64,000 bases of DNA from Synechococcus sp. JA-2-3B'a(2-13) (GTDB lineage Bacteria > Cyanobacteriota > Cyanobacteriia > Thermostichales > Thermostichaceae), in contig NC_007776.1 in the NCBI RefSeq assembly GCF_000013225.1, forward strand, positions 2,672,501 to 2,736,500, in the 5' to 3' direction. Below the pieces are notes generated by a model. That model saw only the letters and a program-made list of their open reading frames with translations, was not told the origin of the DNA and made no database searches. How positions within the stretch are numbered: the first letter of the stretch is position 1; each line of letters opens with the position of its first letter. The translations under genes were made by a program, and so were the position numbers. Shown here piece by piece: positions 30,264-40,797 of the stretch.

Positions 30264-30638
30264 ATGGCCGATTCATCCCCTGAGGTTAAAGCGGTAGCCC
30301 GCTATATCCGCATGTCCCCCTTTAAAGTGCGGCGGGTGTTGGATCAGATCCGTGGGCGCACCTATGCCGATGCCCTGATTCTTTTGGAGTTCATGCCCTA
30401 CGCTGCCTGTGAGCCGGTTCGTAAGGTGCTGCGCTCGGCGGTGGCCAACGCAGAGCACAACAACGGCTTGGATCCCCGGGATCTGGTGATCAGCCAGGCC
30501 TATGCTGATCAGGGGCCCGTCCTGAAACGGTTTCGCCCCCGCGCCCAAGGGCGGGCCTACCCCATTCGCAAGCGCACCTGTCACATCACCATCGCCGTCC
30601 GGCCCATAGAGGAAGCTGAAGCGGCGACGGCCTCTTAA
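30264..30638 (+). CDS. rplV: 50S ribosomal protein L22
   Basis: A 124-residue L22 with [20 protein letters not shown], then [18 protein letters not shown] and the tunnel hairpin [20 protein letters not shown]. It lines the exit tunnel together with L4. A TATTGAGT-type ribosome site is replaced by AAGGAGAGG before the ATG. Confidence 0.96.
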   Translation: MADSSPEVKAVARYIRMSPFKVRRVLDQIRGRTYADALILLEFMPYAACEPVRKVLRSAVANAEHNNGLDPRDLVISQAYADQGPVLKRFRPRAQGRAYPIRKRTCHITIAVRPIEEAEAATAS

Positions 30639-30680
30639 CCTCCTGTATTTCTAGCCCTTTACCCTTCAACCGACACCACC

Positions 30681-31451
30681 ATGGGACAGAAGATCCACCC
30701 CACCGGTTTCCGCCTCGGCGTGATTAAGGAGCATCGCAGCCGCTGGTTTGCCGATCCAGCCCGCTACCCAGCCTTGTTACAGGAGGACGACCAGATTCGC
30801 ACCTACCTGACCAAGCAACTGAGCAGTGCTGGTTTGGCCGATATCCAAATCGAGCGCAAAGCGGATCAAATTGACCTGGAGATCCGGGCTGCTCGCCCTG
30901 GGGTAGTTGTGGGTCGGGGCGGATCCAGCCTAGAGACTTTGCGCCAAGGTCTACAGAAAGAGCTGTCCGCGCTAGCGGGACAAAGCCCTGGTTCACGAGG
31001 TGGTGGCGAGCGAACCATTCGCATCAATGTAGTAGAGGTCACCCGTGCCGATGCCGAGGCGACCTTGTTGGCGGAAAACATTGCCCAACAGTTGGAACGG
31101 CGGATTGCCTTTCGCCGCATCGTGCGCCAGGTGATCCAACGGGCCCAGCGGGCAGGTGTACAAGGGATCAAAATCCAAATTGCCGGGCGTCTGAACGGGG
31201 CCGAGATTGCCCGCACCGAATGGACGCGGGAGGGGCGGATCCCTTTGCATACTTTGCGGGCCGACATCGACTACGCCGAGCACCTCGCCCACACCACTTT
31301 CGGCATCATCGGGGTCAAGGTCTGGGTCTTCAAAGGGGAAGTTCTGCCCGGGCAGGAACGCCACGAACAGAAGTTTCCCCTGCAACAGCCCAAACGTCGG
31401 CAGCAGCGGAGGCGGCCCACCTTTGAAGATCGCTCGGCTCAGGAGGCCTGA
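30681..31451 (+). CDS. rpsC: 30S ribosomal protein S3
   Basis: A 256-residue S3: [20 protein letters not shown], a KH domain with [18 protein letters not shown], and the carboxyl half with [18 protein letters not shown] and [19 protein letters not shown]. It forms part of the mRNA entry tunnel. The last 25 residues are a basic Gln/Arg tail. No good ribosome site precedes the ATG. Confidence 0.96.
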   Translation: MGQKIHPTGFRLGVIKEHRSRWFADPARYPALLQEDDQIRTYLTKQLSSAGLADIQIERKADQIDLEIRAARPGVVVGRGGSSLETLRQGLQKELSALAGQSPGSRGGGERTIRINVVEVTRADAEATLLAENIAQQLERRIAFRRIVRQVIQRAQRAGVQGIKIQIAGRLNGAEIARTEWTREGRIPLHTLRADIDYAEHLAHTTFGIIGVKVWVFKGEVLPGQERHEQKFPLQQPKRRQQRRRPTFEDRSAQEA

Positions 31452-31506
31452 GGGCCAACACCGGAACGTCCAGGGATCCCTATCGCAGTTGACTTAAGGA
31501 ACGGCC

Positions 31507-31974
31507 ATGTTAAGCCCCAAACGCACCAAGTACCGCAAGCAACAGCGCGGGCGCATGAAAGGCAAAGCGACCCGTGGCAACCGTATCAACTTTGGGGAAT
31601 ACGGCCTTGTGGCCCTAGAACCCGCCTGGATTACAGCTCGACAGATCGAGGCCAGCCGTCGAGCCATGACCCGCTATGTTCGGCGGGGCGGCCAAATCTG
31701 GATTCGCATCTTTCCCGACAAGCCCGTTACTCAGCGAGCCGCGGAAACCCGCATGGGATCCGGCAAAGGCAACCCTGAGTACTGGGTTTGTGTCGTCAAG
31801 CCGGGCCGTATCCTCTTCGAAATGGGGGGAGTGGCAGAGCCCATCGCCCGCGAGGCCATGCGCCTTGCCGCCCAGAAGCTGCCCATTAAGGTCAAGTTTG
31901 TAACCAAAGCCGACTTTGAAAAGCCAGAGCCCGCCCAGGCAACGGCTTCAGAGGTGGCCACCAGCAGTGTATGA
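31507..31974 (+). CDS. rplP: 50S ribosomal protein L16
   Basis: A 155-residue L16: [19 protein letters not shown], then [38 protein letters not shown] and [10 protein letters not shown]. The usual length is about 138-144; here an Ala/Thr/Ser-rich tail of about 15 residues ([13 protein letters not shown]) is added. It helps position A-site tRNA. Confidence 0.96.
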   Translation: MLSPKRTKYRKQQRGRMKGKATRGNRINFGEYGLVALEPAWITARQIEASRRAMTRYVRRGGQIWIRIFPDKPVTQRAAETRMGSGKGNPEYWVCVVKPGRILFEMGGVAEPIAREAMRLAAQKLPIKVKFVTKADFEKPEPAQATASEVATSSV

Positions 31975-31987
31975 GGAGAGTTCAGCC

Positions 31988-32209
31988 ATGCCCATGCCCA
32001 AAATTGCTGATGCCCGTGCTTTATCGGACGAAGAGCTGAGCAACGAAATCTACGCCGTCAAGAAAGAGCTGTTTGAGCTGCGTTTGCAGCAGGCCACGCG
32101 GCAGTTGAACCAGCCCCATCTCATCCGGCTGCGCAAACACAAGCTGGCGCAACTACTAACCGTGGAGGGAGAGCGTAAGCGGGGCAAACGCCCAACCAAG
32201 GAGGAGTAA
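31988..32209 (+). CDS. rpmC: 50S ribosomal protein L29
   Basis: A 73-residue L29: [20 protein letters not shown], then [19 protein letters not shown] and a basic tail GKRPTKEE. Two in-frame ATG codons (31988, 31994) are possible. Its stop shares the A of the rpsQ start (TAATG), so the two are translationally coupled. Confidence 0.94.
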
Positions 32210-32460
32210 TGGCTGTTCGGGAGAAGATTGGCATTGTTGTCAGCAACAAGATGCAAAAAACGGTGGTTGTTGCTGTGGAAAATCGAGTTGCTCACCCGAA
32301 GTACGGCAAGATCGTCGTCAAGACCAAGAAGTTTAAGGCCCACGACGAGGAAAACCGCTGTCAAGAAGGGGATCTGGTGCGCATCACGGAAACCCGTCCC
32401 CTTAGCCGCACCAAGCGTTGGCAAGTTGCCGAAATCCTGAGGGAGGTGAAGAAACTATGA
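32209..32460 (+). CDS. rpsQ: 30S ribosomal protein S17
   Basis: An 83-residue S17: [20 protein letters not shown], then [20 protein letters not shown] and [17 protein letters not shown]. It is an OB-fold primary binder of 16S rRNA. Stop and start overlap those of its neighbours on both sides. Confidence 0.97.
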
Positions 32461-32825
32461 TTCAGCAGCAAACTATGCTGACGGTGGCCGACAACACCGG
32501 TGCTCGCAAGATGATGTGTATTCGCGTGCTGGGCAGCAGTGGCCGTCGCTACGCCAGCTTGGGCGATGTGATCATTGGTGTCGTCAAGGATGCCCTGCCC
32601 AACATGCCCGTCAAAAAATCCGATGTTGTCAAGGCCGTTGTTATCCGCACCGTCGATACGGTACGTCGCCCTGACGGCATGTGCATCCGCTTCGACGACA
32701 ACGCCGCCGTGATCATCAACAATGATGGCAATCCCCGTGGAACTCGTGTTTTCGGCCCTGTAGCCCGCGAGCTGCGGGAGAAAAACTTCACCAAGATCAT
32801 CTCCCTTGCCCCGGAGGTACTCTGA
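32457..32825 (+). CDS. rplN: 50S ribosomal protein L14
   Basis: A 122-residue L14: [20 protein letters not shown], then [20 protein letters not shown] and [20 protein letters not shown]. It contributes to the subunit interface. The ATG overlaps the rpsQ stop (ATGA), and its own stop overlaps rplX (TGATG). Confidence 0.97.
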
Positions 32826-33223
32826 TGGTTCGCCCCCTCAAACCCAGCCAAATTCGGCGCTTAGTTCGGCGACCGGGCATTCGCAAGCACCGCAACAGCC
32901 TGCGCTACAAAATGCGTATCAAGCAAGGGGATACCGTGCAGGTGATCTCCGGCGATGACAAAGGCAAAATCGGCGAGGTGCTGCGCGTTTTTCCCGAGCG
33001 CAACATGGTTTTGGTGGAAGGGGTTAACATTGTTACCTACCACCGTAAACCCCAGCGAGAAGGGGAAAGTGGCCGAATTGAGACCAAGGAAGCTCCCATT
33101 CCCGTCTGCAAAGTGATGGCCTATTCCAAGAAGCAGGAGGTGGCCAGCCGTATCGGCTATCAAATCACCGCCGATGGTCGCAAGGTTCGCGTCCTTAAGA
33201 AAACGGGTGAGATTCTCGACTAG
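32825..33223 (+). CDS. rplX: 50S ribosomal protein L24 with extended amino end
   Basis: A 132-residue L24. The usual protein begins near [20 protein letters not shown]; about 28 basic residues precede it here ([20 protein letters not shown]). The ATG at 32825 overlaps the rplN stop, whereas the internal ATG at 32909 lacks a ribosome site, so the extension is probably real. L24 starts assembly of the large subunit. Confidence 0.94.
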   Translation: MVRPLKPSQIRRLVRRPGIRKHRNSLRYKMRIKQGDTVQVISGDDKGKIGEVLRVFPERNMVLVEGVNIVTYHRKPQREGESGRIETKEAPIPVCKVMAYSKKQEVASRIGYQITADGRKVRVLKKTGEILD

Positions 33224-33291
33224 GCATTACATTCTTTTTTCCATCATTGGTTTGGCTCTGACCCAGCCCAGAGCCGCAAGGAGAAGCCACC

Positions 33292-33834
33292 ATGCCCCAA
33301 CGTCTGCAAATCCTCTACAACACCGTCATCGTCCCCAAGCTGCAAAAGGAGTTGGGCTACACCAACATCCACCAGGTGCCCCGCCTGGAGAAGATCGTCA
33401 TCAACCGCGGCTTGGGGGAAGCTTCCCAAAATGCCAAGGCTCTGGAATCCTCCATTGCCGAGATCAGCGCCATCACTGGCCAGCGTCCGGTGATCACCCG
33501 CGCCAAGAAGGCAATTGCCAGCTTCAAGATTCGCAAGGGCATGCCTGTCGGCCTGATGGTGACCCTGCGACGGGAGCGCATGTATGCGTTTTTGGATCGC
33601 TTGATCAATGTTGCTCTGCCCCGTATCCGTGACTTCCGCGGTGTCAGCCCCAAGGCCTTTGATGGACGAGGCAACTACACCCTCGGCATCCGTGAACAAC
33701 TGATTTTTCCCGAAATCAACTATGACTCTGTGGATCAGTTGCGAGGTATGGATATCTCCATTGTGACCACTGCTAAAACCGACGAAGAGGGCCGTGCCCT
33801 GCTCAAAGCCTTTGGCATGCCCTTTGCCTCTTAG
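33292..33834 (+). CDS. rplE: 50S ribosomal protein L5
   Basis: A 180-residue L5: [20 protein letters not shown], then [35 protein letters not shown] and [19 protein letters not shown]. It binds 5S rRNA. AAGGAGAAGCC provides the ribosome site. No rpsN follows, as is common in cyanobacteria. Confidence 0.97.
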   Translation: MPQRLQILYNTVIVPKLQKELGYTNIHQVPRLEKIVINRGLGEASQNAKALESSIAEISAITGQRPVITRAKKAIASFKIRKGMPVGLMVTLRRERMYAFLDRLINVALPRIRDFRGVSPKAFDGRGNYTLGIREQLIFPEINYDSVDQLRGMDISIVTTAKTDEEGRALLKAFGMPFAS

Positions 33835-33880
33835 CTTTGCCCACCCTGAGTTTCCTTGATTGATCTTCCGAGGAGCACTG

Positions 33881-34291
33881 ATGGCCCACACCAACGACAC
33901 GATCGCCGATATGCTCACCCGCATTCGCAATGCCACCATGGCTCGGCACGAGTCGGTGGCAGTTCCGGCCACCCGCATGACCCGCAGCATCGCTCGCGTT
34001 CTTCATGAGGAAGGGTTCGTCAGCGAATGGAAGGAGGAGGGAGAAGGGATCCAAGCCCGGGTGGTGTTGCGATTGAAGTACAAAGGCAAAGGCCGCAACT
34101 GCAGGCCCATCATCAATGGTCTAAAGCGGGTGAGCCGACCCGGCCTGCGGGTTTACCGCAACCACAAAGAGCTGCCCCGAGTGCTGGGAGGAATTGGAAT
34201 TGCCATCATCTCCACCTCCAACGGCATTATGACCGACCGGGAGGCTCGTAAGCAGGGCATTGGCGGCGAAGTCCTCTGCCTTGTCTACTAG
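33881..34291 (+). CDS. rpsH: 30S ribosomal protein S8
   Basis: A 136-residue S8: [20 protein letters not shown], then [20 protein letters not shown] and the carboxyl signature [20 protein letters not shown] with [19 protein letters not shown] is the ribosome site. S8 organises the central domain of 16S rRNA. Confidence 0.97.
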   Translation: MAHTNDTIADMLTRIRNATMARHESVAVPATRMTRSIARVLHEEGFVSEWKEEGEGIQARVVLRLKYKGKGRNCRPIINGLKRVSRPGLRVYRNHKELPRVLGGIGIAIISTSNGIMTDREARKQGIGGEVLCLVY

Positions 34292-34324
34292 ACATTAAGT
34301 TTTCTCTGGTCAGGAGTTTTTCCC

Positions 34325-34870
34325 ATGTCCCGTATCGGTAGACGCCCCATCGCCCTTCCTGCCAAGGTGGAGATCCAGATCGACGGCCAACACATTGCAG
34401 TGAAAGGCCCGAAAGGTCAACTGTCCCGCAGTTTGCCGCCCTTGATCACAGTCCAGCAAAACGCTCAGATGCTCACGGTCAGCCGTCTCAACGATTCTCG
34501 TCCTGCCCGCCAACTGCACGGCCTCTGCCGCACCTTGGTCGCCAACATGGTCGATGGAGTATCCAAGGGATTTGAGCGGCGGCTGGAATTGGTGGGCGTG
34601 GGCTACCGGGCTGCCATCCAAGGCAGCAAGTTGGTTTTGAACGTCGGCTACAGTCACCCTGTGGAGATCCCCTTTCCCCCCGGCATCCAAATTGCCGTTG
34701 AGGGAAACAACATCATTGTTGTCTCAGGCACAGATAAAGAACTGGTGGGCAATACTGCCGCCCGCATCCGAGCGGTCCGGCCTCCGGAGCCCTACAAGGG
34801 GAAAGGGATCCGTTATCTAGGGGAACAAGTTCGCCGCAAGGCGGGTAAATCCGGGAAAGCGAAGAAGTAA
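34325..34870 (+). CDS. rplF: 50S ribosomal protein L6
   Basis: A 181-residue L6: [20 protein letters not shown], then [20 protein letters not shown] and [20 protein letters not shown]. It lies near the sarcin-ricin loop. CAGGAG precedes the ATG. Confidence 0.97.
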   Translation: MSRIGRRPIALPAKVEIQIDGQHIAVKGPKGQLSRSLPPLITVQQNAQMLTVSRLNDSRPARQLHGLCRTLVANMVDGVSKGFERRLELVGVGYRAAIQGSKLVLNVGYSHPVEIPFPPGIQIAVEGNNIIVVSGTDKELVGNTAARIRAVRPPEPYKGKGIRYLGEQVRRKAGKSGKAKK

Positions 34871-34886
34871 ATAGCCCATTGCGAAA

Positions 34887-34900
34887 GCGGGACGGAGTCC
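34887..34900 (+). repeat. short interspersed repeat, copy in rplF-rplR spacer
   Basis: GCGGGACGGAGTCC with the hairpin half-sites GGAC/GTCC. Its GGAG is the only Shine-Dalgarno-like sequence before the rplR ATG. Confidence 0.6.
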
Positions 34901-34901
34901 T

Positions 34902-35270
34902 ATGAAAACCAGCCGCAAAATCACCACCCAACGTCGTCATCGACGCATTCGCCGCAAGGTCTTTGGCACTGCCGAGCGGCCTCGCCTGGCCGTGTTTCGC
35001 TCCCATCGACACATCTACGCCCAGGTGATCGACGATGTAGCCCAGCATACCTTAGCCTCCGCCTCCACCTTGGACAGGGAGCTGCGCGAAAAATTCAAAG
35101 AAACCGGGACGGCTACTCAAGAAGCGGCTGCCTTGGTGGGCCGCTCAGTTGCCGAACGAGCCTTACAGATGGGCATTTCCCGCGTGGTTTTCGATCGGGG
35201 GGGCAAGCTTTATCACGGGCGCGTTCAGGCTTTGGCAGAAGCTGCCCGAGAAGCAGGGTTACAGTTCTAG
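34902..35270 (+). CDS. rplR: 50S ribosomal protein L18
   Basis: A 122-residue L18: [20 protein letters not shown], then [19 protein letters not shown] and [20 protein letters not shown]. It binds 5S rRNA with L5. The ribosome site GGAG lies within a short interspersed repeat that ends one base before the ATG. Confidence 0.97.
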   Translation: MKTSRKITTQRRHRRIRRKVFGTAERPRLAVFRSHRHIYAQVIDDVAQHTLASASTLDRELREKFKETGTATQEAAALVGRSVAERALQMGISRVVFDRGGKLYHGRVQALAEAAREAGLQF

Positions 35271-35288
35271 CTACTGAGGAAATAGCAC

Positions 35289-35825
35289 ATGGCTGAGCAG
35301 AGGGAACGTCGCAGAAGCAAAAAAAACCGCGAAGAGCAACCCACCGAGTGGCAAGAGCGGGTCATCCAGATTCGCCGCGTCACCAAGGTGGTCAAGGGCG
35401 GCAAGAAGTTGAGCTTCCGCGCTGTGGTGGTGGTCGGCAACGAGCGGGGCCAAGTCGGGGTTGGCGTGGGCAAAGCCAACGATGTGATCGGAGCAGTGCG
35501 CAAGGGAGTTGTGGACGGTAAAAAACACCTGATTGAGGTGCCCCTCACCAAAGGTTTGTCCGTACCCCATCCCATGCAGGGGGCAGGCGGCGGTGCCACT
35601 GTCTTGGTCATGCCAGCAGCTCCTGGCACAGGAGTCATTGCAGGGGGGGCAGTCCGCACCGTTCTGGAGCTGGCGGGTGTACGCAACAGCTTGGCCAAGC
35701 AACTGGGATCTAGCAACCCCCTTAACAATGCCCGTGCCACCATCGATGCGCTGCGGCGGATGCGTACCTTCAAGCAGGTGGCCCAAGACCGAGACATCGA
35801 TGTGCGCCGCCTATTGGGCAAGTGA
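35289..35825 (+). CDS. rpsE: 30S ribosomal protein S5
   Basis: A 178-residue S5: [20 protein letters not shown], the loop [20 protein letters not shown], and [20 protein letters not shown]. It takes part in decoding accuracy and mRNA entry. No rpmD (L30) follows, the usual cyanobacterial state. Confidence 0.97.
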   Translation: MAEQRERRRSKKNREEQPTEWQERVIQIRRVTKVVKGGKKLSFRAVVVVGNERGQVGVGVGKANDVIGAVRKGVVDGKKHLIEVPLTKGLSVPHPMQGAGGGATVLVMPAAPGTGVIAGGAVRTVLELAGVRNSLAKQLGSSNPLNNARATIDALRRMRTFKQVAQDRDIDVRRLLGK

Positions 35826-35862
35826 TGGACAGGTATATCGAGCAAGTGAGCCAGAGGTAGCC

Positions 35863-36315
35863 ATGCGACTGGAAGACATTCGGCCTCAAGCAGGTTCGAC
35901 GCGGCGGCGGCGGCGCCTAGGTCGTGGCGTCTCTGCTGGACAGGGAGCCTCCTGTGGCAAGGGGATGCGGGGGCAAAAGGCCCGCAAGGGGGGCAGTACA
36001 CGGCCCGGCTTTGAAGGGGGCCAGACTCCCCTCTACCGGCGTTTACCCAAGCTTAAGCATTTCCCTCGCTACAGGCGGCGTCTGGAATACACCCTGGTTA
36101 ACCTGCGCGCCTTGGCGGATCTGCCTGCCGGCAGCGAGGTCAGCCTGGAAAGCCTGATGGAACGAGGGATCGTCACCACCAACGATGGCCCGCTGAAGAT
36201 CTTGGGGGATGGGGAAGTCAGCGTGCCCCTGACGATCAGGGCGGCGGCCATTACTGCTTCAGCCAAAGTCAAGGTCGAGGCAGCCGGAGGTCGGGTGGAG
36301 ATTTTGGGATCCTAA
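35863..36315 (+). CDS. rplO: 50S ribosomal protein L15
   Basis: A 150-residue L15: [20 protein letters not shown], then [20 protein letters not shown] and [28 protein letters not shown] precedes the ATG. A 150-bp gap to secY with a CCGGC/GCCGG hairpin separates the two; the hairpin lacks an adjacent T-run and is not a clear terminator. Confidence 0.96.
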   Translation: MRLEDIRPQAGSTRRRRRLGRGVSAGQGASCGKGMRGQKARKGGSTRPGFEGGQTPLYRRLPKLKHFPRYRRRLEYTLVNLRALADLPAGSEVSLESLMERGIVTTNDGPLKILGDGEVSVPLTIRAAAITASAKVKVEAAGGRVEILGS

Positions 36316-36467
36316 ACCCCTTCTTCCCGTTGCTCTGGCCGGCTTCTGCCGGGTGGCGCTGAGTTGCACTTTTTTGATTTTGCTTTGATTTTGCCGACTG
36401 CTCCACCAGCAGCGTAGAGTGGTAGATAGCTAACCTTGCCCTTTGCTCCCGCGAGATTCTCTTCCCT

Positions 36468-37766
36468 ATGGTTGACACACGAGGCTCCGCCCCTTCTGCC
36501 CAAGAGACCTTTATGCAGATGGCTATGGCCTCTGGCCTGCGCAGCCGTCTGTTTCTCACCTTGGGCTTGCTGCTGTTGGTCAGACTGGGCATTTACATCC
36601 CCATTCCCAGTATCGATCGGGCCCGCTTTGCTGCCGAAGCTGCCAACAGCCCTGTGTTTGGCCTGCTGGATGTCTTCTCCGGCGGGGGGATTTCTGCTTT
36701 GGGAATTTTCGCCCTTGGGATCCTGCCCTTCATCAATGCCTCAATTATCATGCAGTTGCTGGTCTCGGCCATTCCAGCCTTGGAGAACCTGCAGAAAAAC
36801 GAGGGAGAACAGGGGCGGCGGCAGATTTCTCAATACACCCGCTATGTCACCTTGGTTTGGGCCATCATCCAGGGCATTGGCATTTCCTTTTGGGTGCGGG
36901 AGTTTGCCAGTACCACCAATGAGTTGGCCTTCATGGCCTCCACCACCCTGGCTCTGGCGGCGGGATCCCTGTTTGTGATGTGGCTGGGAGAGATGATCAC
37001 GGAGAAAGGGGTGGGAAGTGGCCCTTCGCTCTTGATCTTCGTCAACATTGTTGCCACTCTGCCCCGTGCCCTCGGACAGACTATTAGCCTGGCCCGTGCC
37101 GATAGCAGCACCATCGGTGGCATCTTGCTGTTGCTGGCAATCTTTTTGGTCACCATTGTCGGCATTGTCTTTGTCCAAGAAGGCAGCCGCAAGATCCCTA
37201 TCGTCTACGCCAAGCGCCAGGTGGGCAACAAGCTGTTCCGCGAGCAGAAAAGCTATCTGCCCCTGAGGCTAAACCAAGGGGGGGTGATGCCGATCATCTT
37301 TGCCTACTCGGTGATGTCCCTGCCTCTGGCCCTGGCCCAGTACACCCAAAACCTGACTTTGGTGCAAGTGGCCAACTTCCTATCCCCCACCTCCTGGTTC
37401 TACATTCCTTTTTATTTCGTGCTGATCCTCTTCTTCAGCTACTTCTACGCCTCTTTGCTCATCAACCCGGTGGATCTGGCTCAAAACTTGAAGAAGATGG
37501 GGGCCAGCATTCCAGGGGTACGCCCGGGCAAGGCCACTGCCGAGTATGTCGAAGGGATCCTCAACCGCCTGACGCTGCTGGGGGCTTTGTTCCTGTGCGC
37601 GGTGGCCATCATCCCGACGACGGTGGAACGGGCAACCGGCATCACCACTTTCCAAGGTTTGGGGGCGACCTCGCTACTGATTTTGGTGGGGGTGGCGATC
37701 GAGACCTCCAAGCAGATCCAGACTTATGTCATCTCACAACGCTACGAAGGGATGGTCAAACAGTAG
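36468..37766 (+). CDS. secY: protein translocase subunit SecY
   Basis: A 432-residue protein with ten membrane segments. Evidence: [19 protein letters not shown] (first span), the plug region [39 protein letters not shown] and [20 protein letters not shown]. It is the channel for Sec export and insertion into plasma and thylakoid membranes. Its stop shares a base with the GTG start of adk. Confidence 0.97.
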   Translation: MVDTRGSAPSAQETFMQMAMASGLRSRLFLTLGLLLLVRLGIYIPIPSIDRARFAAEAANSPVFGLLDVFSGGGISALGIFALGILPFINASIIMQLLVSAIPALENLQKNEGEQGRRQISQYTRYVTLVWAIIQGIGISFWVREFASTTNELAFMASTTLALAAGSLFVMWLGEMITEKGVGSGPSLLIFVNIVATLPRALGQTISLARADSSTIGGILLLLAIFLVTIVGIVFVQEGSRKIPIVYAKRQVGNKLFREQKSYLPLRLNQGGVMPIIFAYSVMSLPLALAQYTQNLTLVQVANFLSPTSWFYIPFYFVLILFFSYFYASLLINPVDLAQNLKKMGASIPGVRPGKATAEYVEGILNRLTLLGALFLCAVAIIPTTVERATGITTFQGLGATSLLILVGVAIETSKQIQTYVISQRYEGMVKQ

Positions 37767-38347
37767 TGCCGAGGTTGATCTTTCTGGGGCCGCCGGGGGC
37801 GGGCAAAGGTACACAGGCGGAGCGGCTGGCGGCCATTTACCACACGCCCAAAATTTCCACAGGCGATCTGTTGCGGGCCGAGGTGAAAGCCCAAACGCCC
37901 CTGGGGTGCCAGGCCAAGGTTTACATGGATGCGGGAGAGCTGGTGCCTGACGAGGTGCTGATCGGAATGGTGAAGGGGCAGTTGCAGCAGTCTCCGGAGC
38001 AGGGTTGGATCCTGGATGGATTTCCTCGCACCTTAGCCCAGGCAGAAGCCTTGGAAGAGCTGCTGCAAGAGCTGGGACAAGATTACGACTACGTCCTCAA
38101 CTTGGAGGTGCCGGATGAGGTGGTGGTGGCCCGGCTGCTGGCCCGGGGCAAGGAACAGGGGCGCAGCGATGATGCGGATCGGTCGGTGATTCTCAAGCGT
38201 CTGGAGGTCTATCGGCAGCAGACGGCTCCCCTGATCGATTTTTATGAGGCCAAGGGGCGCTTGCAGCGGGTCAACGGCAACCAGCCGATGGAATCCGTAC
38301 AGGAACATCTGCAGGCTCTTTTGGAAGGCTTCAGGAGGACGGCGTGA
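37766..38347 (+). CDS. adk: adenylate kinase
   Basis: A 193-residue enzyme converting ATP and AMP to two ADP. P-loop [30 protein letters not shown] (AMP site), [17 protein letters not shown] and [14 protein letters not shown]. The LID is short, of the zinc-free type. The start is GTG, one base into the secY stop (TAGTG). The gene overlaps map by 4 bp. Confidence 0.97.
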   Translation: MPRLIFLGPPGAGKGTQAERLAAIYHTPKISTGDLLRAEVKAQTPLGCQAKVYMDAGELVPDEVLIGMVKGQLQQSPEQGWILDGFPRTLAQAEALEELLQELGQDYDYVLNLEVPDEVVVARLLARGKEQGRSDDADRSVILKRLEVYRQQTAPLIDFYEAKGRLQRVNGNQPMESVQEHLQALLEGFRRTA

Positions 38348-39159
38348 TCAGAGCAGGAGCTGGAAATCCCTCCCAGCGGCGGGGCATGCAGCTTATTGAG
38401 ATCAAATCTCGCCGCGAAGTGGAGAAAATGCGGCGGGCCGGTCGGGTGGTGGCCCAAGTATTGCAGGAGATCGCGGAGCGCCTAGAGCCGGGCTGGACCA
38501 CGGCAGATATCGATGCCTATGCCGAGAGACGGGTGGCCCAACTTAATGCTTTGCCCAGTTTCAAGGGCTACTACGGCTTTCCCGCCTGCGTCTGTGTCAG
38601 TGTCAACCATGAGGTGGTGCACGGGATCCCCAGTCCCCGTAAAGTGGTGCAGCCGGGAGATGTGGTCAAAGTGGATTTTGGTGCCATCGTCGAGGGCTGG
38701 CATGCGGACTCCTGTATCACTATCGGCCTGGAACCCCTGAGCGACGCAGCTCGGGATCTGATCGATACTGCGGCCAAAGCCCTGCAGACGGGCATCGACT
38801 GTGTGCGCCACGGCGTTTGGCTTCAGGATGTCTCGGGTGCCATTGAAGATTACATCGAGGGGCGGGGCTATTCTGTGGTGAAGCAGTATGTTGGTCACGG
38901 GGTGGGGCGCAACCTGCACGAGGAGCCGCAGTTTCCCAACTATCGCACCCGCGATCTGCCCAATCCCAAGCTGCGCTCCGGCATGACGGTGGCCATTGAG
39001 CCGATGGTGAATGCGGGGGGAGAGGCAACCCGAGTGTTGCCAGACCAGTGGACGGTGGTCACGGTGGATGGCTCTTGGTCGGCTCAGTTTGAGCACACGG
39101 TCTTGGTCACCGAGTCTGGAGCAGAAATTTTGACCGATCGCACGCCTTTTCAGTCCTAA
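38344..39159 (+). CDS. map: methionine aminopeptidase type I
   Basis: A 271-residue enzyme removing the initiator methionine. Metal ligands are seen in [16 protein letters not shown] (the two aspartates), [12 protein letters not shown] (histidine), AIEPMVN and [10 protein letters not shown] (glutamates). The start is GTG overlapping the adk stop (GTGA). A later ATG at 38386 would give [15 protein letters not shown] and is also acceptable. Confidence 0.95.
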   Translation: MIRAGAGNPSQRRGMQLIEIKSRREVEKMRRAGRVVAQVLQEIAERLEPGWTTADIDAYAERRVAQLNALPSFKGYYGFPACVCVSVNHEVVHGIPSPRKVVQPGDVVKVDFGAIVEGWHADSCITIGLEPLSDAARDLIDTAAKALQTGIDCVRHGVWLQDVSGAIEDYIEGRGYSVVKQYVGHGVGRNLHEEPQFPNYRTRDLPNPKLRSGMTVAIEPMVNAGGEATRVLPDQWTVVTVDGSWSAQFEHTVLVTESGAEILTDRTPFQS

Positions 39160-39289
39160 GGGATCCCCTGATGAAGGACTGCAACGGTTAGGATAGAAGA
39201 GATGGAGTATATTTTCATTTCTTAACAGCGCGTGTCGTCGCGGCTGTGGATTGTTCTGTTGTTTGTTATGTCGTTTTTGGGAGGGCTCA

Positions 39290-39514
39290 TTGTCTAAGGA
39301 AGATGCCATTGAAATGGAGGGGGTTGTTACGGAATCCCTGCCCAACGCCATGTTCCGAGTGGATCTGGACAACGGCTTCAACGTGCTCGCTCATATCTCC
39401 GGCAAAATTCGCCGCAACTACATCAAGATCTTGCCCGGCGACCGGGTTAAGGTGGAGCTGAGCCCCTATGACCTCAACAAAGGGCGCATCACCTACCGCC
39501 TTAAGAAAAAGTAG
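39290..39514 (+). CDS. infA: translation initiation factor IF-1
   Basis: A 74-residue S1-like OB fold: [20 protein letters not shown], then [20 protein letters not shown] and [11 protein letters not shown]. The start is TTG at 39290, five bases after GGGAGG; no ATG fits. It is the last gene of the cluster here: rpmJ, rpsM, rpsK, rpoA and rplQ, which usually follow, are not present. Confidence 0.95.
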   Translation: MSKEDAIEMEGVVTESLPNAMFRVDLDNGFNVLAHISGKIRRNYIKILPGDRVKVELSPYDLNKGRITYRLKKK

Positions 39515-39537
39515 GTTCCCTAGCTGGGCTGCTGAGG

Positions 39538-40797
39538 ATGAAAGAGCTGAGCCAAGTTCTCAAGATCGGGCTCTGGACTACTGTCGGCGGCTTGGGTGCT
39601 CTAGCCGTTTTCAACGCTTGGATCTCTTCCCAAACTCAGCCTCTGCAGAGCTTGCTGCCGGGAGAGGAAAGGCATCACTTCTGGCGCGGCCATCGCCTGT
39701 TTTACAAGGTCATGGGATCCGGCCAGCCGTTGTTGTTGTTGCACGGCATTGGGGCAGGCTCCTCCAGCTATGAGTTTCGTGCCATTATGGCGGAGCTGGG
39801 GCAGCACCATCAAGTCTATGCTCTGGATTTGTTGGGGTGGGGCAACTCAGAACGTCCAGATTTGGAGTACACCGGCAGCCTCTATGCCGAGATGATCGGG
39901 GATTTTGTCCAGCAGGTGATCGGGCGACCGTGTCACGTCATTGCCAATTCCCTCTCGGCAGGGTTTGTGCTGCGCTCGGCCCGCCTACAGCCCCACCATT
40001 GGCAGAAGCTGCTGCTCATCGCCCCTCTGGGAGACAACAGCCTCATCCCCGATTCCCTCGGGATCCCTTTGGCTCAGATTGCCTATGGATTTCTCAGCCT
40101 GCCCGTTTTGGGGTTGGCCTTCTACAACGGCATCACCGCCCCCTGGAGTGTACGCTTGTTTACAGAGCAGAGCTTGTTCTGATACATTTACGCTGAACAC
40201 TGCTGAACATCACTGTTCAACTATGCAGCGATAGCATTCTGTTTGTTTCCAACCAGAATGGCGGTATCCCGCAAAGCTTTGAGTAGAATACCCAAAGCGC
40301 AGTTTCCGTGTCGTCTTACTACCAATTTTCTGCTTTGCTTTGGCTACCATGTTGGCAGACTCGAAAGTAAACAGAAAGATCAACTGGTAGTAATCCGTAC
40401 TGAACATATTATACATTATTTTCAGTATAGTTGAGCTTATTATTGACTAGAGTCATGCTCCCCCAGCTACGCCCTGGATGAGGCGGTGGTGGACTACTAT
40501 TACCAGGCAGCCCACCAGGCGGGGGCTCAATTTGCCCCCCGTTCTTTTCTCACCGGCAGGCTCAATTTGCCCATCCAAGACGACTTTCGCGTGGTGGCCA
40601 AGCCCATGGCTCTGGTCTGGGGAGAACAAAATCGTCTCACCGGCCCAGAACAGGCAGAGCGGTATCGCGCTTTGCGCCCGGAGGTGCCGATATACCGATT
40701 GCCGGGGGCTGCTTTTCCGCACATTGAAGCGCCGCAGACCTTTTTGTCGGTGGCTTTGCGCTTCTTGGCCGAAGCCGATCCTGCCCTGCCGGGATAG
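39538..40797 (+). pseudogene. alpha/beta hydrolase gene split by a 277-bp insertion
   Basis: The amino part (39538-40180) has a membrane anchor, LLLLHGIGAGSSSYEFRA (oxyanion loop), LDLLGWGNSERPDLEY and IANSLSAGFVLRSARL. Its nucleophile-elbow is N-S-L-S-A. After the insertion the frame resumes at 40460 with PSYALDEAVVDYYYQAA, VWGEQNRLTGPEQAERYRAL and the catalytic histidine in GAAFPHIEAPQ. Removing the element plus one CT rejoins the frame exactly (LFSPSYALDE). The inserted DNA begins with a TGA in the gene's frame, so translation stops there. The intact gene would be about 327 residues; the present copy is most likely dead. Confidence 0.9.
40181..40457 (+). mobile_element. 277-bp AT-rich element, copy A
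   Basis: It begins GATACATTTACGCTGAACAC and ends GACTAGAGTCATG. An apparently identical copy lies inverted at 55381-55657. It is flanked by CT on both sides. No long terminal inverted repeats exist, but short internal palindromes (TGAACA/TGTTCA) do. It contains no recognisable gene, so it is a non-autonomous MITE-like element. Confidence 0.88.

Noticed and set aside
36339-36352. Terminator between rplO and secY
   Set aside because: The CCGGC/GCCGG hairpin is short and the T-run starts about 18 bases later.
40210-40434. Protein genes inside the 277-bp element
   Set aside because: Frames of 63 and 68 codons exist on both strands, but with no family, and the element looks non-coding.
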